Shown in pieces: positions 41,290 through 55,400 of a stretch of 64,000 nt of DNA (position 1 is the stretch's first letter; the number at the start of each line of letters is the position of its first letter). Source of the stretch: Aplectana chamaeleonis (Eukaryota; Nematoda; Chromadorea; Rhabditida; Cosmocercidae); contig JAPDOI010000440.1 in the NCBI GenBank assembly GCA_029168955.1, positions 139,001-203,000 on the forward strand, written 5' to 3'. Made by a program: the position numbers and the translations under genes. The notes beneath the pieces were generated by a model that was given only the letters and a program-made list of their open reading frames with translations, made no database searches and was not told where the DNA came from.

Positions 41290-43460
41290 TTCATCGCTAT
41301 AGGGACCATTTTCCTACGAACACGAATTCGACGTAATACGTAACGCTGGGCGCTGTTCCAACTTTCTGAGTGCAGAAAATTTTGCTTAGGCTTTGTATAA
41401 GAGGTAATATGAGGTGCTGTACACGAATATGAGGTCCTCTTCCGAATCTGCCAACAGTACGACGAGAACGCGGTGGTTAGGTCGAAGTTTCCGAATGAAC
41501 TGAAACTTTGTCCAGAGGGTTTATGTGGGGTGTTGATCACGAACCCGTTGCCCGTTTTCAGATTTTCTGAGGATTAAGGCAGATTTGCGGTTGCCAAAAC
41601 GCATTCCACCTACTGTACACTACTGTGATCCTTACGAAGTCGAAGGAGAGATACTGGATTAGCGATCAGCACCCCGAAGAACCCCTGTAGGCTAAGCTTC
41701 AGCTAACTCTGAAGCATTGACTTACCACGGTACAATTATCGCATGCTTTTGTGAAACCGGAAACGGACCTCATATTCGCATTCAGCATCCCGAAAAACCC
41801 TCTGGATAGAGTTCGGGCGGAATTTTTTTCTTGACCTCTCGAGTCCGAAAAGTGAAATGGTGCCAAATGTTGTCACTGGTGTTTTATGTTAAAACAATAG
41901 GCCATTCATGAGATAACAGTTGCTTATTCGCTTCCGCACTAGTTGTTTAGTAAAAACTCGTTGCCGGGATGCATTCGTGATGGAAACGAGGAAGTGTTTT
42001 GCTGCTGACGCTCCTTGCAGAAACCAAAGAACAACCAGTGGTCAGCACGGAAAGCGAGAGAGTGACGCCACGACGACACGCAGACACAAAAACACGCCAT
42101 TATGGTAGCGGAAAGGAGCCAAGATACGGTAGGTGGGGAAAAACAAATAGGCAAACATCAGGGAATAAGGGTGAAACAATCTGAAACCTCATCAAAATTC
42201 TCTCTATTCTAGGAAGTCGTAGGAACCTGAAAGTAAGTTCGAAAGGAGATTTGACATATGAAGTAATTGTTAGGCTAGGTCTAATGTGTCCCCACTAGAA
42301 GTTAGGTATACTTGTTAAGTGAATACTTGCGGGGAGTTTTCGGCTAGTGCACAAACAATACCAAAAGTTGACTCGACACAGCAGTCGCCAGCTGATTTCA
42401 TTGCAGTACTACGTGACAAGGACACATTGAGTTCTTAGGTGAAGAAACGGACAGCCTATTCCGAACCTGGGATCGAATCCGTTAAGGGCTTTATTCCCGT
42501 ATGAGCTATGAGTGTCGTGATGTTCAGACAATGTTTAGCACTGGTGACATAAACGTATCCCCGTTTTGGGCACTTTTAAGGGCTAAAGCTGGGTATTGCT
42601 GAATAACGGACAACTGAGCAGAACTAACCTGACCTCTGGGTCAGAGTGACTTCGGAGAACCAACCGGGGACGGACCACAACCACCAGACTGGCGCTACTT
42701 CAGGTATTGTATGTGGATGTGTTTAAGGATAACACGAAAGTAAACACGTAAGCGATCAAACTACATACACCGAAGATGATCAACATCGAAAACTTGCTCC
42801 AACTCGGAATGGTGTTACAAGGTGGCTACGGCCTTTGGCAAAGGTGGTCCAAGTATCCCTGTGATTGGTCATCAGCGGTCCTTGACCAATCACCGATGTG
42901 TTTCGCTAGGACGCTCGAATAAAGTTGAACATACGGCTCCTGACGTCGAGTTATGGAGTTCCTACATAGGCTATTGACTGTTAGACGAGCGGAAGGTTTC
43001 TAGTACGAGTACAGTACATCCAGGGAAGTCATATAAACTCTTAAGACCTCAAGATACATCGTTTCGAGAGCCCAAAAGTTAATCCACAACATAAGTACAG
43101 TGCAGAATCAAGCAATTTCGTGCTCACAGAATGTTTGCAAGAATTTGAGAACGTTTCCAATTATGTACAAACTACACTGGATAGCTGGCACGTTCGACTT
43201 GCAGAAGAAAACATTCTGAAAAGACAAATGGAGTATCGGAGAAGAACAGACTCACGTCCACCGAGGGTAGTTCTCTAGTTTACTTTGGCTATTTCTTGTA
43301 TGTATATTCCCCACTGGAGCCATTTTAAAACCTCCCTGTGAAGTCCTTCTGAAAAACCAGCTATGGTAGTATATACAGTTTCATTGTTACCGCAGCATTC
43401 TTGTTACACCTGTATACCGATCAGATTTGTATGCACCCTTCCGTTTTTCGGCCATTTTTG
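41290..43460. other. Upstream region of the zinc-finger gene; no second gene recognised
   Basis: Includes a dispersed AGCACCCCGAA-type repeat near 41660 and 41790 and otherwise unique sequence. The promoter presumably lies here, but no specific element can be assigned. No TATA-like site with supporting context was seen. Confidence 0.35.
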
Positions 43461-44544
43461 TAAATCCTTTACCAGTTTTTCGGCTTTTTGAAAAAAATAC
43501 GAGAGAAAATTCGGGAAAAAAACGAGCTGGTGATGAAGCGAGAAAATTTTAAACATCCCGTATTTTTACCGTTTTCATTTCCCGTGTCGCTATCCATTTT
43601 GAGGCGTGCGTTTTCCTTCTCCGGGTGAAAATCTTTTTCTTCACCTCTCTGGCGCAGATGTCCAATGTTCCCATATTGGTTACCAAACAATATCATTTAC
43701 ATTCGTCTCAATTACGTACACCTGATGTCCTTCTCTTGCTCAAGGTACGGTACAGTTAAAAGAGAAGCGTCTTAGCGTATTCTTATGCTCAGCCCTTTCC
43801 TCACCAGCGCATCCTTGTGTGCTCACTATAGTGGGGGAATGGGCGAGTTCTAACCCAAGAAGGAAGGATTGTTGGTCAGCAGTGGCGGCGCGATGTTTTG
43901 CCGACGTGCATGGCATCGAAAAACATTAATTAGCAAGTGGACACTGGTCACCACATTATCCGCTTAAGGAAGGCGATTTACGTGCAAAACTGACCAAGTC
44001 ACCTGCATATGATCAAAGGGCCACACTATATATCATATTTATCAGAAAGATACGAAAACATGGTTGAAACAATTTCGTATTCTAAATAACAACAGTTCAC
44101 TGAGATGAGCCAAGTGTTCTGGCAGGATGTCGAAACAGTCACAAGTTGACATCACGATGTCAAAAAAAGGGAAGGCGTGTGCATCAAAACAACCTGACGG
44201 TCTCATATTATACAATTTCCAGGATTTCGGATGATCTGATTCGATGAACAGGGTTTCAATCTGTTCGGAGCACTTCATTGTGAAATCAATATGCTATTAA
44301 AGATTTTCTGGAGTTCCATCTACACAAGTACTCGTCAAGATTTACAGCAGGATTTTGAACACGATCACAGCTTCCCAAACCCATCGAGGGTAGCACGCTG
44401 GCCCGCTTATTTTTACCTACGAAAATATTTACTTCAGGACCTCCACTCGCCATGGTTACGTATGTACATCTCGACAAAACAGTCTAATTGAATGACGACT
44501 TCTGTCATTCATTGGTTATCACATAAAATAATCGGAAGAAGATT

Positions 44545-44800
44545 TATTCGTTCATTCACTTATTTTATTATTTATTTTGTTTATTTATCTGCTTATTTAT
44601 TTGTTTGTTTATTTATGGTTTTTATTCAATCAGTCACTTATCTATTTATTTAGTTATTTAGTCACTCGGTTATTTACCTATTCAATTAGTTGATTATTCA
44701 TTAATTTAATAATTTAATCGCTCAATCATTTAATTGTTCGTATAACAGCTTATCTAGTTATTTATTTATTTTTTATGCATTTATTTATCTACTTAAGACC
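44545..44800. repeat. Degenerate (TTTA)n tract
   Basis: TTATTTATTTGTTTGTTTAT and similar for about 250 bp, with many CATT/CAAT variants; the average unit is four bases. The flanking DNA from 43460 to 47900 has only short open frames without splice support. Confidence 0.75.
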
Positions 44801-47800
44801 TCTTAGAAGAAATAAAGTAGAAAAATAATCGAATCGAATGACAAAACTGTTGACGAAATCAGGTTCTAAAAAGACACGACGCGGCTGTCTAGAATTCTTG
44901 ATTTCACAGTCACTGCGGCCCAGAGGTAGGCAAGGGGGTGGCGCATAATAGCGCGAAACAATCTGAAAGGTAGAGCAGCCCATGATAGCATTGCTTACTG
45001 TCGGCGCTCGGCAGACCAAGTCCGGCTTCGAGGTAGCAACAAAAGACGAAAATTATGTGAACTGATGTTCACTCACTCTCATCTGAAGTAATGGCAGGCC
45101 TAGGTGGGCACCGGATACCACCTTATCTCAGATGGAGCTTGACCGTAAGAAATCCGACAGTGGTCAAGGTTCTCTGACTAGCAGCCAAGATTAGCATGTG
45201 CCTGAGGGTGTTTGTCGTTCACGCATGCGCTTGCGCACACTCTCTTCCTCTCTCCAGCTCCGTCCATCTCTCATCGTTTTTTGGTGTTCGGGTGCGGACT
45301 GGCACGCGTTGCCCTGCACGCCATCACAAAACAACAACAACGCGCTAGGATACGTCCACAGCCTCACAAGTATACGATGAATGCGCAACGTAAACATCAG
45401 TCGTAATCGCCTAGCATCACCATGGCGCCTGGAGGACTAAACCAGAGGGTAGAAGACTACATGTTACATGCATGCATCACTGTGGTTGAGCCACTGCTGA
45501 GCAAGCCTATCACGAGGTTGTCTGCAGGTCTCGAAGTGAGCTGTTGAATAAAGTTTTCTTGAATTGCTTCCAAAAGACGTCCCCTGTTAGTGTGAGAATT
45601 CACGGTAATCTCCTTCATATGTTGCTCAAGCTAAGCTTCCATTTCTTCCATGAAGCCAGAAGAGTCGTAATGCGATCGTCCTACATCAAAAACTCAGATC
45701 ATCCAAAAACTCTCCCAAAAGTTGTTCGACAAGTTTCCCAATTATACCACGACGATGATTCTAGGCCGTAAAGGAACGTTCATAAGTAGTTCACTTGCTT
45801 CGAAATTGACAGTAAAGTTGAGTAAAGTGGATGAATCCTCTCCAACTACTAGGCAGAATTCCTGTAAATCTCGATCACCCTGAGGTTCATGAAGATGTAG
45901 TAATTGCCTTCTACAAGTCACCAAAACTGTTCCCACACGATTTCGAGTGGTTTTTGAGCTCTCCTAAGATGTCTTGATAATATACCAAGAAAATAATGAA
46001 TATGCTTCGAAATGGCGCAAAAAAATTGAAAGATTCCGCTAAAGGGGTCTGCGGAGTACAGATCGCGGCGATACTCGCAGCGACGAGCAGCGATGGGTGA
46101 TTCAATATCGATCACATTCGGCAACGGGGGCGACTGACGCGGAGTGAAGGGCGACGAGGGAGCACCGCACAGTTTTGACGCCGCGACGCCTCTACGTCAC
46201 TGCCAGCGAGCGGCAGCCCACGCGACGACAATAGTATTCCAGACCACTTTTGTTGCGGCGTCAAGACTGAACCTTAAAAGTGTCCGGTCAGACTTGTTGC
46301 CGGGTGAAGCCCGATGAGCCCCCAGAGAGTCCGCAAGACACCATTGGAACTTCAGAATGTATGTGTCTTAGGCTTAGCAGTAGGGTATTCCGTCGGACGT
46401 CGCATAACGAAACAGTCAAGCTTCCGAAAATAAGCTCCAAAAGTCTCTGAATATAGATTGAGTCCGGATTCCTTATTCGCCTAAGTGTCCCCAAGGTTTT
46501 AGGACATTTTGATTGGTTTTAGAGTGCTCTATAGTAGACTGTTGTCCTGTACCTCGATGGAACTGCGCCATCCTTGATTATCGAAAAACGTTGACATTTT
46601 CCTTTTTTCAAAAATTTTGTGCCCGCAAAATTCGAAAAAAAATCCCCCTCCCGAATTTTTTCGGAGTTGCACGCCCACCGCCCAGCGACATAGTATTGTA
46701 TCCTTCGAATACGCTTCAAAGAATTTTCAAGCATCTCCTGATTAATTCCCCTGTACTTTATTTTTCGCCTTCACATCGCCTTCAAGCGCCCTTCCGTCTT
46801 ACATGGAAGTGGTGTAGTTTGTCACGTAGAGTTCACACAATCATTTTAGTCTGATTAATGGACGGGGCTGCGATGGTAGATCACCCCGCGCGAATCGAAA
46901 CCTCATTCCCCACTGAGGCCGCCAACCCCACACGGTCAGCCGCCTGGTCCATGCGTCAGACTAAAATGAAAACGGAAACTGTAATGCACCAAGACACTCC
47001 GAGAGCACTCCGTGTATGAATTCACACAAAATTCCTCCCAAAGTGGCACCGAAACAGTTATTTTTGAAAAGTTCCGAGAAAATATGTAGGGAATGGAAGT
47101 GGTGTAGTGTGTCATTTTTTGAGGTCTCAGTTTACGACTGCGAATCAGGCAGCTCAGAAATGGTCTCAGAAATTAACACAATATCTTTTGGTGGCCTATC
47201 AGACATATGCGCTCACTTTCAGTCCCGAACATGACCACAGAGTTCATAGGATTGCTGAGTAGTCTTGTCCATTGTGGTCTCATCCCCTTCCCATGACCCC
47301 ACGCTTCCCAAACCGCAGAACACGTAACCCCTGAGGCAATACTCTGCTCTTCATGTGTGCGTTGGCCAGTGGTCAGCAGTGGTGAGTGAGTGTGTCATGC
47401 GAAAACAACCACGTAATGATCAGAGCGCTGTGCGTAGCAATAGTGTGAGCTCATGCTCTCTTGCTCACTCCCACTATCTCGTTCTCCCCACATTCCGTGT
47501 GCTATTTCGCCGGGCGGTGCTGGCCAGTGCCCTCCGTATGCAGCAAAAAAACCGCCAGCGGGCTGTCTGCAACTGAAAAGCAAACAAACACAGACTGGCA
47601 CCAAAGAGTATCCCGTTAGAGAGCGGAGATCACGGTGAATGCGGATACGCAGAAATTCAGAGAAAAGTGAAGTCCGAACGGAAATAGAACAAAGGAGGGT
47701 GAAACAGCACCGAGGGTCGCATGTACCTGGAACTACCAGAGAGCAGAGGATGGAAGGATTCTGAAAGCGCTGAGCAGTATAGGAAATGTACACAAATAGT

Positions 47801-48210
47801 ACAATAGTTCTGGTAGGCAACCGTTAATCGTTCCAAGGAACCCCATGAGTTTCTGAACTACTTTATCTCTTGTAAGATATTTTCAGGAGACGCGGGGTGA
47901 CGCATTTTGCGTGTTCAGCGTCCTCTTTTAATAATTTCTTCCGAATCGAATTTTTTTCCGGATCTGGAATATTTGTTGAAATGCAGAGTTTGATGTGAAA
48001 ACGATTTTGGAGCCCTGTTCATGAAAATGTAGATCTGGCAATAACAAAAATTGAAAACAAGTGAAAATAAGTGAAAATTCGCAGGAAAAGCGCACAAAAA
48101 CGAGTTACGACGGCTAATTACAGGTCTCCGCACGCCTCCCAACAAACGAGATTTTCATTGATGCTTGGTCATCCGTCATTTATTTTGCTTTCAAAATAGT
48201 CAGCAGTTTC
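44800..48210. other. Unique intergenic sequence, no gene supported
   Basis: Short frames on both strands overlap each other. Slight GC enrichment at 46100-46300 and 47350-47650 could mark exons or promoters, but no start or splice combination convinces. TGGAAGTGGTGTAGT appears at 46803 and 47095. Confidence 0.35.
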
Positions 48211-48214
48211 TTAA

Positions 48215-48661
48215 AGGCAGTGTTCACGATAAATCTCGTTCTCGAGGTCTCGGTGTGAAACACTAAATTGGCAGGTGCTGGAGAGGATCGGGTCAAAAAA
48301 AAGCAACGAAAACTGGGCAGAAATCAATAACAACGGCTTTGAAAGCTATCCCGGTGCGCCTACCTATCCCGGTCCGCCCCCCATCGGACGAGCTTGTGGC
48401 GCCGCACACGTTTCGATGGCAAATTGCCAAGCAACTCAGCCGCGATTAGCATGATCGATTCGCGCAGATTTCGCGATTAGGGCGCGCTTGCCGAAATCAG
48501 CGGGGCCCATGATTCTCGTCCACGCCCAGAACTTAGAAACCGCTATTTTGACTTATATTGGACGTTTTTCTTCGCTGTTTCTTCACTATGAGTTACTTCA
48601 CGACCAAACAATCCCATTTTCGGGTCGAACTCGAGTGCGATATACATCGTGAACACTGCCT
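48215..48661. mobile_element. 447-bp TTAA element
   Basis: Left AGGCAGTGTTCACGATAAAT after TTAA (48211-48214), right ATCGTGAACACTGCCT before TTAA (48662-48665). The interior includes CTATCCCGGTGCGCC and ATCCCGGTCCGCC but does not match families Q or R. Confidence 0.75.
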
Positions 48662-48669
48662 TTAAAGTG

Positions 48670-51600
48670 CCCAGCAATTGCTTTAGAGGCAAAATAGAAG
48701 ACGACAAAACAGCCATGTTTAGAAATCTCTATAACTGGGGATGGGCGGACACCAAGCAGTAACTTGTTCCTGAGCGTTTTTTCTCCAACGTTTCCCTTAT
48801 TTTCTCTTTTGTGATGGCCAAATTTATCTCCTCATAAGGATAGTATAACATAACTTTTCGCAGACCATGCCTTTGAAATACTGGTGAGGGGGGCTATCCA
48901 ACGGCGAAATGACTGCCAGGGTTTAGTTGTTTGAACAAAAATGTTTGAAAGGAAATCTTGTTCTGCAATATACCATACGAATACACATTGAGGCTGCACG
49001 CGCTATGTGTTTTGTATAACGATCTGGAGATGGCCCTCCAAACATTTTCTTGAAATCCTATTCAAGCAAGCAATATAGCAAGCGCTCCTAAACTGGATCC
49101 TAAATAACTTTTTAGGTTTGAGAAAAATCAGATTTTGAAGGAAGTTAGTCAGAGAGGACGCAGAAGACGCGAAGCCTCTTGGCCAAATGGTACGAGCGGT
49201 AGTGGGCGCATATACATTGTATACTGCCACATTCCCACGTCTCCCAATATTGCAGTATGGGAAGAAGGAAACAACTTCGAAACGTTACTCGATTAAAGAT
49301 TCCGATGGTATTACTAGAGTAGGATAAACTACTGCCTTCATTCAAAAATTCGATGAAATTGTTTTGAGGCCTGTAGATTGTTGGAAATAACACATTCGGC
49401 TAATGACCCGAGTCAAAACTTCACATCTTTCGATGATCTCGGGTTAGATGTGGAAAAGGCGAGAATTCCGTCTTCTGGTGTTTAGTTGCTCACGGCGACG
49501 TCACGGCGAATGAGTTCTCGTTCGGCAGTTCTGTATGGCGCGGTGCCAGCCGACTCGCCTGGCACCTCCGACTGTTCGTTTTTCGCTCAATGTGCAACTG
49601 CGAAAGAGCTGGGAAACGGCAAAACTACACATCACGCAACATTCGAACGAGGGCAAGTATACAGCACAGTGTACGTAGTTGTCTTCCTATGCGCATCCCA
49701 CGATTATCTGCCCTAAACGTTGAAACTGTTATCGCTCAAAAGGTCGGTATAACCTGATCCAACCGGCGCGCGGCTCGACAATGACCCATTTTGATGTGGC
49801 CAGTCGGATGATACTGATAAGTTGCAGATTCGAAAGATACCCTATCACTTCTCTTCAATCCTGGAACACTATGCAGAACATACGAGAAAAGTTAGAAGAT
49901 TTTTAGCTTTATCCGACTAAATAAAAAGAAACTGGCACTCTTTTTTGTCGAGAAACGGTTTCCATCTAGTCCTTTTAGGATTACCAAAACTTCAAAACTG
50001 TCGATTGAGCTTGATACGAACTCTTCTCTGCTTTCTCATTTTGTCCAGATCTATGCAGAGAGACGTCGTTCAGGGGGTATGGGCATTACCTAACCCTCTT
50101 TGAAAAAAATTGTGCTGAACGCGAATCGATTCAAAACCAAGACTTCCTACCATTTCTTTGATTTTTCTGATTCACGTTTGTGCCCATTTTCGACACTACT
50201 GAATAGCTAATTTTAAAAAATTCGGTATTCTGGGAGTGTGTTTTCAGAGAGTAAGAGAATCCAAGGCAAGTCCCATGTGGGTCAGGTGGAGCCCCAACTT
50301 TCATAAACTCCTTATCAGTTTGAATGATTTGCGACAAAAAAAATTCTATTCTAGAACTCGCCAGGGAGTTGCCTCGTCAAATCTAGGTAAATAGTCCCAA
50401 ATTGAGCTGCACTCAATATGCTGAAGCTGTCGACCTATCAAGGGACAATGTGGATCGACTTCAGTGACTACACGATTGGATGTCGCCTAACATTTTCACT
50501 TGATAGGGCGGCATTTTCATCACAATGAGGGGCTTTCAGTCTGCAACTACTTGCCTTGACGTCACGAGGCAACTCCTAAGCGAGTTCTGGAGTAGATGAG
50601 CCGAAGAGCACCACAACAAAACCGAAGAGGCTGATGGCTTAATGCGTGGTATACTAAGTTCACATAGAGATCAAATTTATGGGAATCCGTCTAATTCACT
50701 CCTTGTCCCACTCTTTTCCAGTTGTGCACCAAGCTATTGCGCTACAGGTACTACAAGGATTTCAGAAACTAAGCACACCCATGGATGACGGACGACCATA
50801 GCATCTACTAAGCTTGGTGGTGAGAAAGTTAGTCCTAGCTACCTATCCAGGAGTGAGAAGCAGGGGTGGTACCTCACAAAAACAGAAGTCGGAACTTTGT
50901 GGAGAACAAGTTTTTAGATGGGCCACAAAGTTCCAGTCTTCCCCAGGAAAGTATCGGAAAGAGGACACACCGACTCCCGCCCGCAGAAGTTCAGAACAGA
51001 TCACAGCCACGCCAGGCAGCTCTGTAGTGGAGTTGAAATGGTGGCAGACCGGAGCCGATGAAGTGGCGGTGAGCCGCGCGGATGGCGCACTGGCTACTAG
51101 TATCGGATGTGCTGTTTACTAGTTGTTTACCGTTGGTGCTAGTGTTCGTGGCGACCTCTGCTCGAGCTGCGGCCGCTGTCTGGTCGAGCTGGTCTCCGCC
51201 TCCTCCCTCACTGAGGCTCTCTCCCCCGGTTTTGCGACTCGGCTGCGGTGCTATGAGGTGACAGTCAACATAGACAACTAGTAAACCAGTCAACAAACGA
51301 GAATTTCTCTCCTTCTACCAACCCTCTTGACAAACTAGACAGGCTGGTTCGCGACATGCTGCCGCCGCCACGCCTTGAGACTCCGCTTGCAGCCGCGGCG
51401 GGCGAAAGTCATTCGCGCATCTTCACTGAATCACGACAACTTTCACGAGCAACTGGTTCTATGGACACAAAGTAGGATGTGTGCCACGAATAACTGGACA
51501 CGTTATCCTGTCAGGATGGACTCCTCCACCGAATAGCGATTATGGCGCCAGGAGGTGCCATGCCGAGTGCCTTTTTTTTCATAGGGAAATCGCGCTCAAT

Positions 51601-52280
51601 GGCTCCGAGGGCATTCCACGTACACAGTTATTTTACGAGAATGGGTATCCCTCATTGGCCCCCTGCCAGATAAAAAGTGCTCTTGCCTCGTTGAGAAATG
51701 AAAATTAGTACTGGGGTAGGCTGTCCTCTCAGGTCTGAGTTTCAACGAACCATACTTGGCCATTATCTAAACAAACACTGGCCGGGGGGTAAACATTGGT
51801 AATAAAAACTTTTCCACTTCTACGAACAAATCTTGAATACCCTCGCCCAACTGGTATATAACAGTCGAAAATAAGTTAGATCCTAAATTAACAGCTAGGT
51901 TCCATTTTAATTTCAAGGTTCATGGTAAAATAACGTATAATATTCTTCAATACTTTGCACATGTGAACCGCGACATAGAAGATAATAACGGAATGGCCTC
52001 TCAAGGCCCTCGAGTTTTGAGATGCAGGCTCTTTCAAAAAGATGTAGTTTCCACCCTACGCCTTTTTTGGTGTGTATGGTGCAGAAGAATTTGAAGGTTT
52101 CGCGTCTCAAACATTTCAAGTAAAAACTTTGTTTTGTGCTTCCTCTACAGTAACTTGTTTGAGCATGAGGAAATTTTAATGTACATAAATGTTTGTATGT
52201 TGGTATCTCTCAAAACAAACAAAGTATTCAGCTCATTAATAACTGTTCCTCCAGATCAACAACTTATGTTCTGTTTCAGA
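48670..52280. other. Unique sequence, no gene supported
   Basis: The best candidate is a glycine/serine-rich minus-strand frame at 50991-51296 with possible splice sites (CTCATAG acceptor at 51251, AACG|GTAAAC donor at 51131), but with no partner exon. Otherwise only short overlapping frames. Confidence 0.35.
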
Positions 52281-52284
52281 GTCA

Positions 52285-52435
52285 AATTCACTGTGTTCCT
52301 TTGCGCAGTTGTGCGGAGCGAGGGGAGAGGCAGCGAGAGAGTTTGGTAGAGAAAGAGACGCAGCATACGCGCACAAATGCACGCGATGGACGGAAATAAA
52401 CTTCACCGCGAAATAGAGGATATGTTGTAGGCGGG
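52285..52435. repeat. Dispersed repeat, copy of 29440-29590
   Basis: CGGAGCGAGGGGAGAGGCAG, GACGCAGCATACGCGCACA and CCGCGAAATAGAGG blocks in the same order as the intron 14 copy. Confidence 0.55.
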
Positions 52436-52439
52436 CTCA

Positions 52440-55400
52440 TCAGGTTGGTAGGCTGATCCACATGGTTCAAATCCGATTGCTAGCGCACTTTCTTTCTTAC
52501 TTTCATTGGAATAATCCAAAGCTCTTATGATCTGTAATAAAGGAGAACTTTTCCGTCGTTAGCACTACCCTTTAGCCACAAGTTGCTACAGATCGTGGAG
52601 AAGCGTGGGGTCAGATGTGGACACGTGTAGGTGATAATCACCGATTGAAATCGTGGGGTCACCCGCGCCAACAGACGCACCTCATAGCTGCGTGAGGCGA
52701 ACCTATAGGCGCTATACCATTTGTACACAACTGGCGACTCCAGGCCTTTACGTATTAATGCAATCAGGGAGGCTAGGTGCACCTTCATTATGGCGATATG
52801 TACGTTTGTGACAAGATTAAATGAGATGACACCAATCCGTGTTGCTGGGAAAGAAGCCCAAAACCTTTCTGTAACACACAAATACTCATTATGATTCGGT
52901 TGGGCTTACAACGCCGTGAGAGTGGATGACCAGCTGAGAGGCGAGCACTGGTTGTTGCTAGGCCTAGATCAATGACCTTATGCATTACACATATTCCTCG
53001 ACCACATCTTAAGAAGTTGAAAAAACAACTGTTACTACCAACTAGCTTTTCCGGTAAGGAACTAAGCAATTTGTACGTTTTAGGAGAAGAGTCAAGCATA
53101 AATCACTGTCTCACTTCGGAGGCCTCCCTTTGTATATGCATGATATGAAGTGAGTGAGTAAGATCCTATTGCCACAAGAAAACACAGTCGAAGAAATGGA
53201 GAAGCAACCGCTCCTCTCCCAAGACAGCGGGCTAATAGACGCGTAGCCGCTTCCTAGAGATATGAGACAAATCATAATTACTTCCTTTAGGAATAAATCT
53301 CTGAGCAGGCGCGAAAATGAGTGAAATGATACATTACCAACAACTTTGAGAGTTACGGACTTTCTGCTCGATAAAGAAAAAGAAGGTGCACTTGGCTTCA
53401 CAATACACACATGTGTCTAATGAACAACTTATTATGCATTATGTCTGGACTTGGCTCAAGAGGGTCTGAGAATGGGGAAACTCAATGCAAATCATAGATG
53501 ACTCCCGGAACTTGAAGTGTATCTCTCGTATTTAAAGTAGTAAGTAATAGTAATGCGAAGAAACACTATGGTGGCATGCAGTGAGTGAGTGGTGATTTGA
53601 TGTTTCCACGACGATCCCACTATCATAGTACGACTTGAACGCGGCCTGAATCGCTGCTACACGTACCCGATAGTACCAGGCTGTTTCCGCATGGAATATA
53701 CAGACAAGAGAAGGGAACGATGGAAGAAAGAGGATCGAAAACGACGCTAGCGATGAGATACGCATAGAGTACAGAGAAATAGGAGAAGCACAAAATGTTT
53801 CAAACCCGCAAAAGAGCAAAGAAAACGACTCACATTTGGGTTCTTGCAAAAAAAAACCTCAAACACAAAAAGTACTAGAAGGTAAAATCATTAATCTTCA
53901 CGTAGATGCAATATTGTTCAGATTAAAAAACGTGATGATTGAGCCCTCTTGATTGATATCTATCCAGAGACAGACGATAAGCAAAGAAGGTCTGAAGTTT
54001 AGATACCATATAATAGTATGGATCACTGGCTGCATGCGATATTGCTATGTGATCTTATGGAACAACCTTTTGAACAGACTCAGTCTTTAGGTAATTTCAG
54101 TATACCATTGGCTCACTGATGAGCCCAAGCTGAATTCATTCAGACAAATAACATTCACAACTAAGAAAACTCGGCTACCGAAGTTCTTTTTTGTTCAATT
54201 CAAGAAATTAATTCAAATAACATCTTGCACATCTAGTAGAGAGAGGCACGATTCCCGAGACTGTGTGTAGAATAAAGACCAGTGCAACCATTCCACAAAA
54301 TGATCAGTCAGTGAGTGACAAGCTCTGACTTCCCTCCATGGCGACGAGCCTCTAAGTCAGAGCCATAGATTTGCCGTAGGTAGACGAGAATCCAGGCATG
54401 GCGTAAATTCATCTGAATCAAAGCCAATGAAATCCTATTCTCTGCTAGGATAAGTCAGCGTGGTGGGAGACCAGAACTTAGAGGTACGGTAGAACCTCCC
54501 GAAAAAAAATTCGATATCACGGTCCGACAGCCGAACGAGGCAACCCAGCCTAGAGCGAAGTCCAATTTATTGAAGACGGGCGAAAACATAAGAATAAAAT
54601 GAATCCTCTACTATAGTAGAAGCTATCCAGGTACGATATTTCCAAAGGATTAAAGGCGAAACAGGGCCATGTCTTCCTTTCTTGACCCTGCTTATTAATC
54701 CGGTTGCTCCCAATCGTTCTGTGTAGAAAATCGAGTGGAACCTGGTGATAAGTTCTTTTAATAGAGAACATTGTAGAAAAACTTGAACATTTACACTTCG
54801 AATGATCATTTCCGAATCCCAGGAAACATCGAAACAACCTCCTTGGCCGATTATTGGGTCCTGTCTGAACAACGATGCTATAATTATAAAGTTGTGGAAT
54901 AATTTCAGATTGAATGCCACAATCACTCTTTCGTAAGAACGAGATCGACTACTTTAAAATTCAAGGTGTCATTAAAACGGCGATATTTTATCTCAAAAAG
55001 GTCAAATAGATTTAGGAACACATTTCAACAGATCGCGAGGAAATATTACCGGAACGGTTGAAAGAAAATTTTTTACTACTTTCAGAAAAAGATCGGAATG
55101 TTTTTTTCACCCTTGCTGATCAGCAATGAGCATATGTGCGATTTCCTAAACCTTCAAAAAAGAATGCCCGATTTCCGCAAACACACTAAAAATCAATTTC
55201 TGACATCTGTGCTCCACGAAAATACACCCAAATACTTTGCATAGGTGCAGTTTGACTACTTCCAAGTCGGATATGGAAAACCAGCGCTTTTCCAAGCAGA
55301 GGAGGACTCTGCAAACTCATGTTTCTTTTCTGTTCATATGTGGGTGTTGAACTCCGTTCTCCATTTAAGGTGTGTGCGCATAGTTCTCTGATTACTGCGC

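Noticed and set aside
42455..42530. GGGATCGAATCC resembling a tRNA T-arm
   Set aside because: No acceptor stem, D-arm or anticodon arm could be folded around it on either strand.
50991..51296. Glycine/serine-rich minus frame with possible splice sites
   Set aside because: Splice sites are plausible, but there is no partner exon, domain or repeat of the pattern; too weak to list as a gene.
52430..52500. TGGTTCAAATCCGA resembling a pol III B box
   Set aside because: No A box at the right distance and no cloverleaf fold.
52525..52881. 118-residue minus frame
   Set aside because: No recognisable domain, no consensus splice sites at its ends, and an unremarkable composition.
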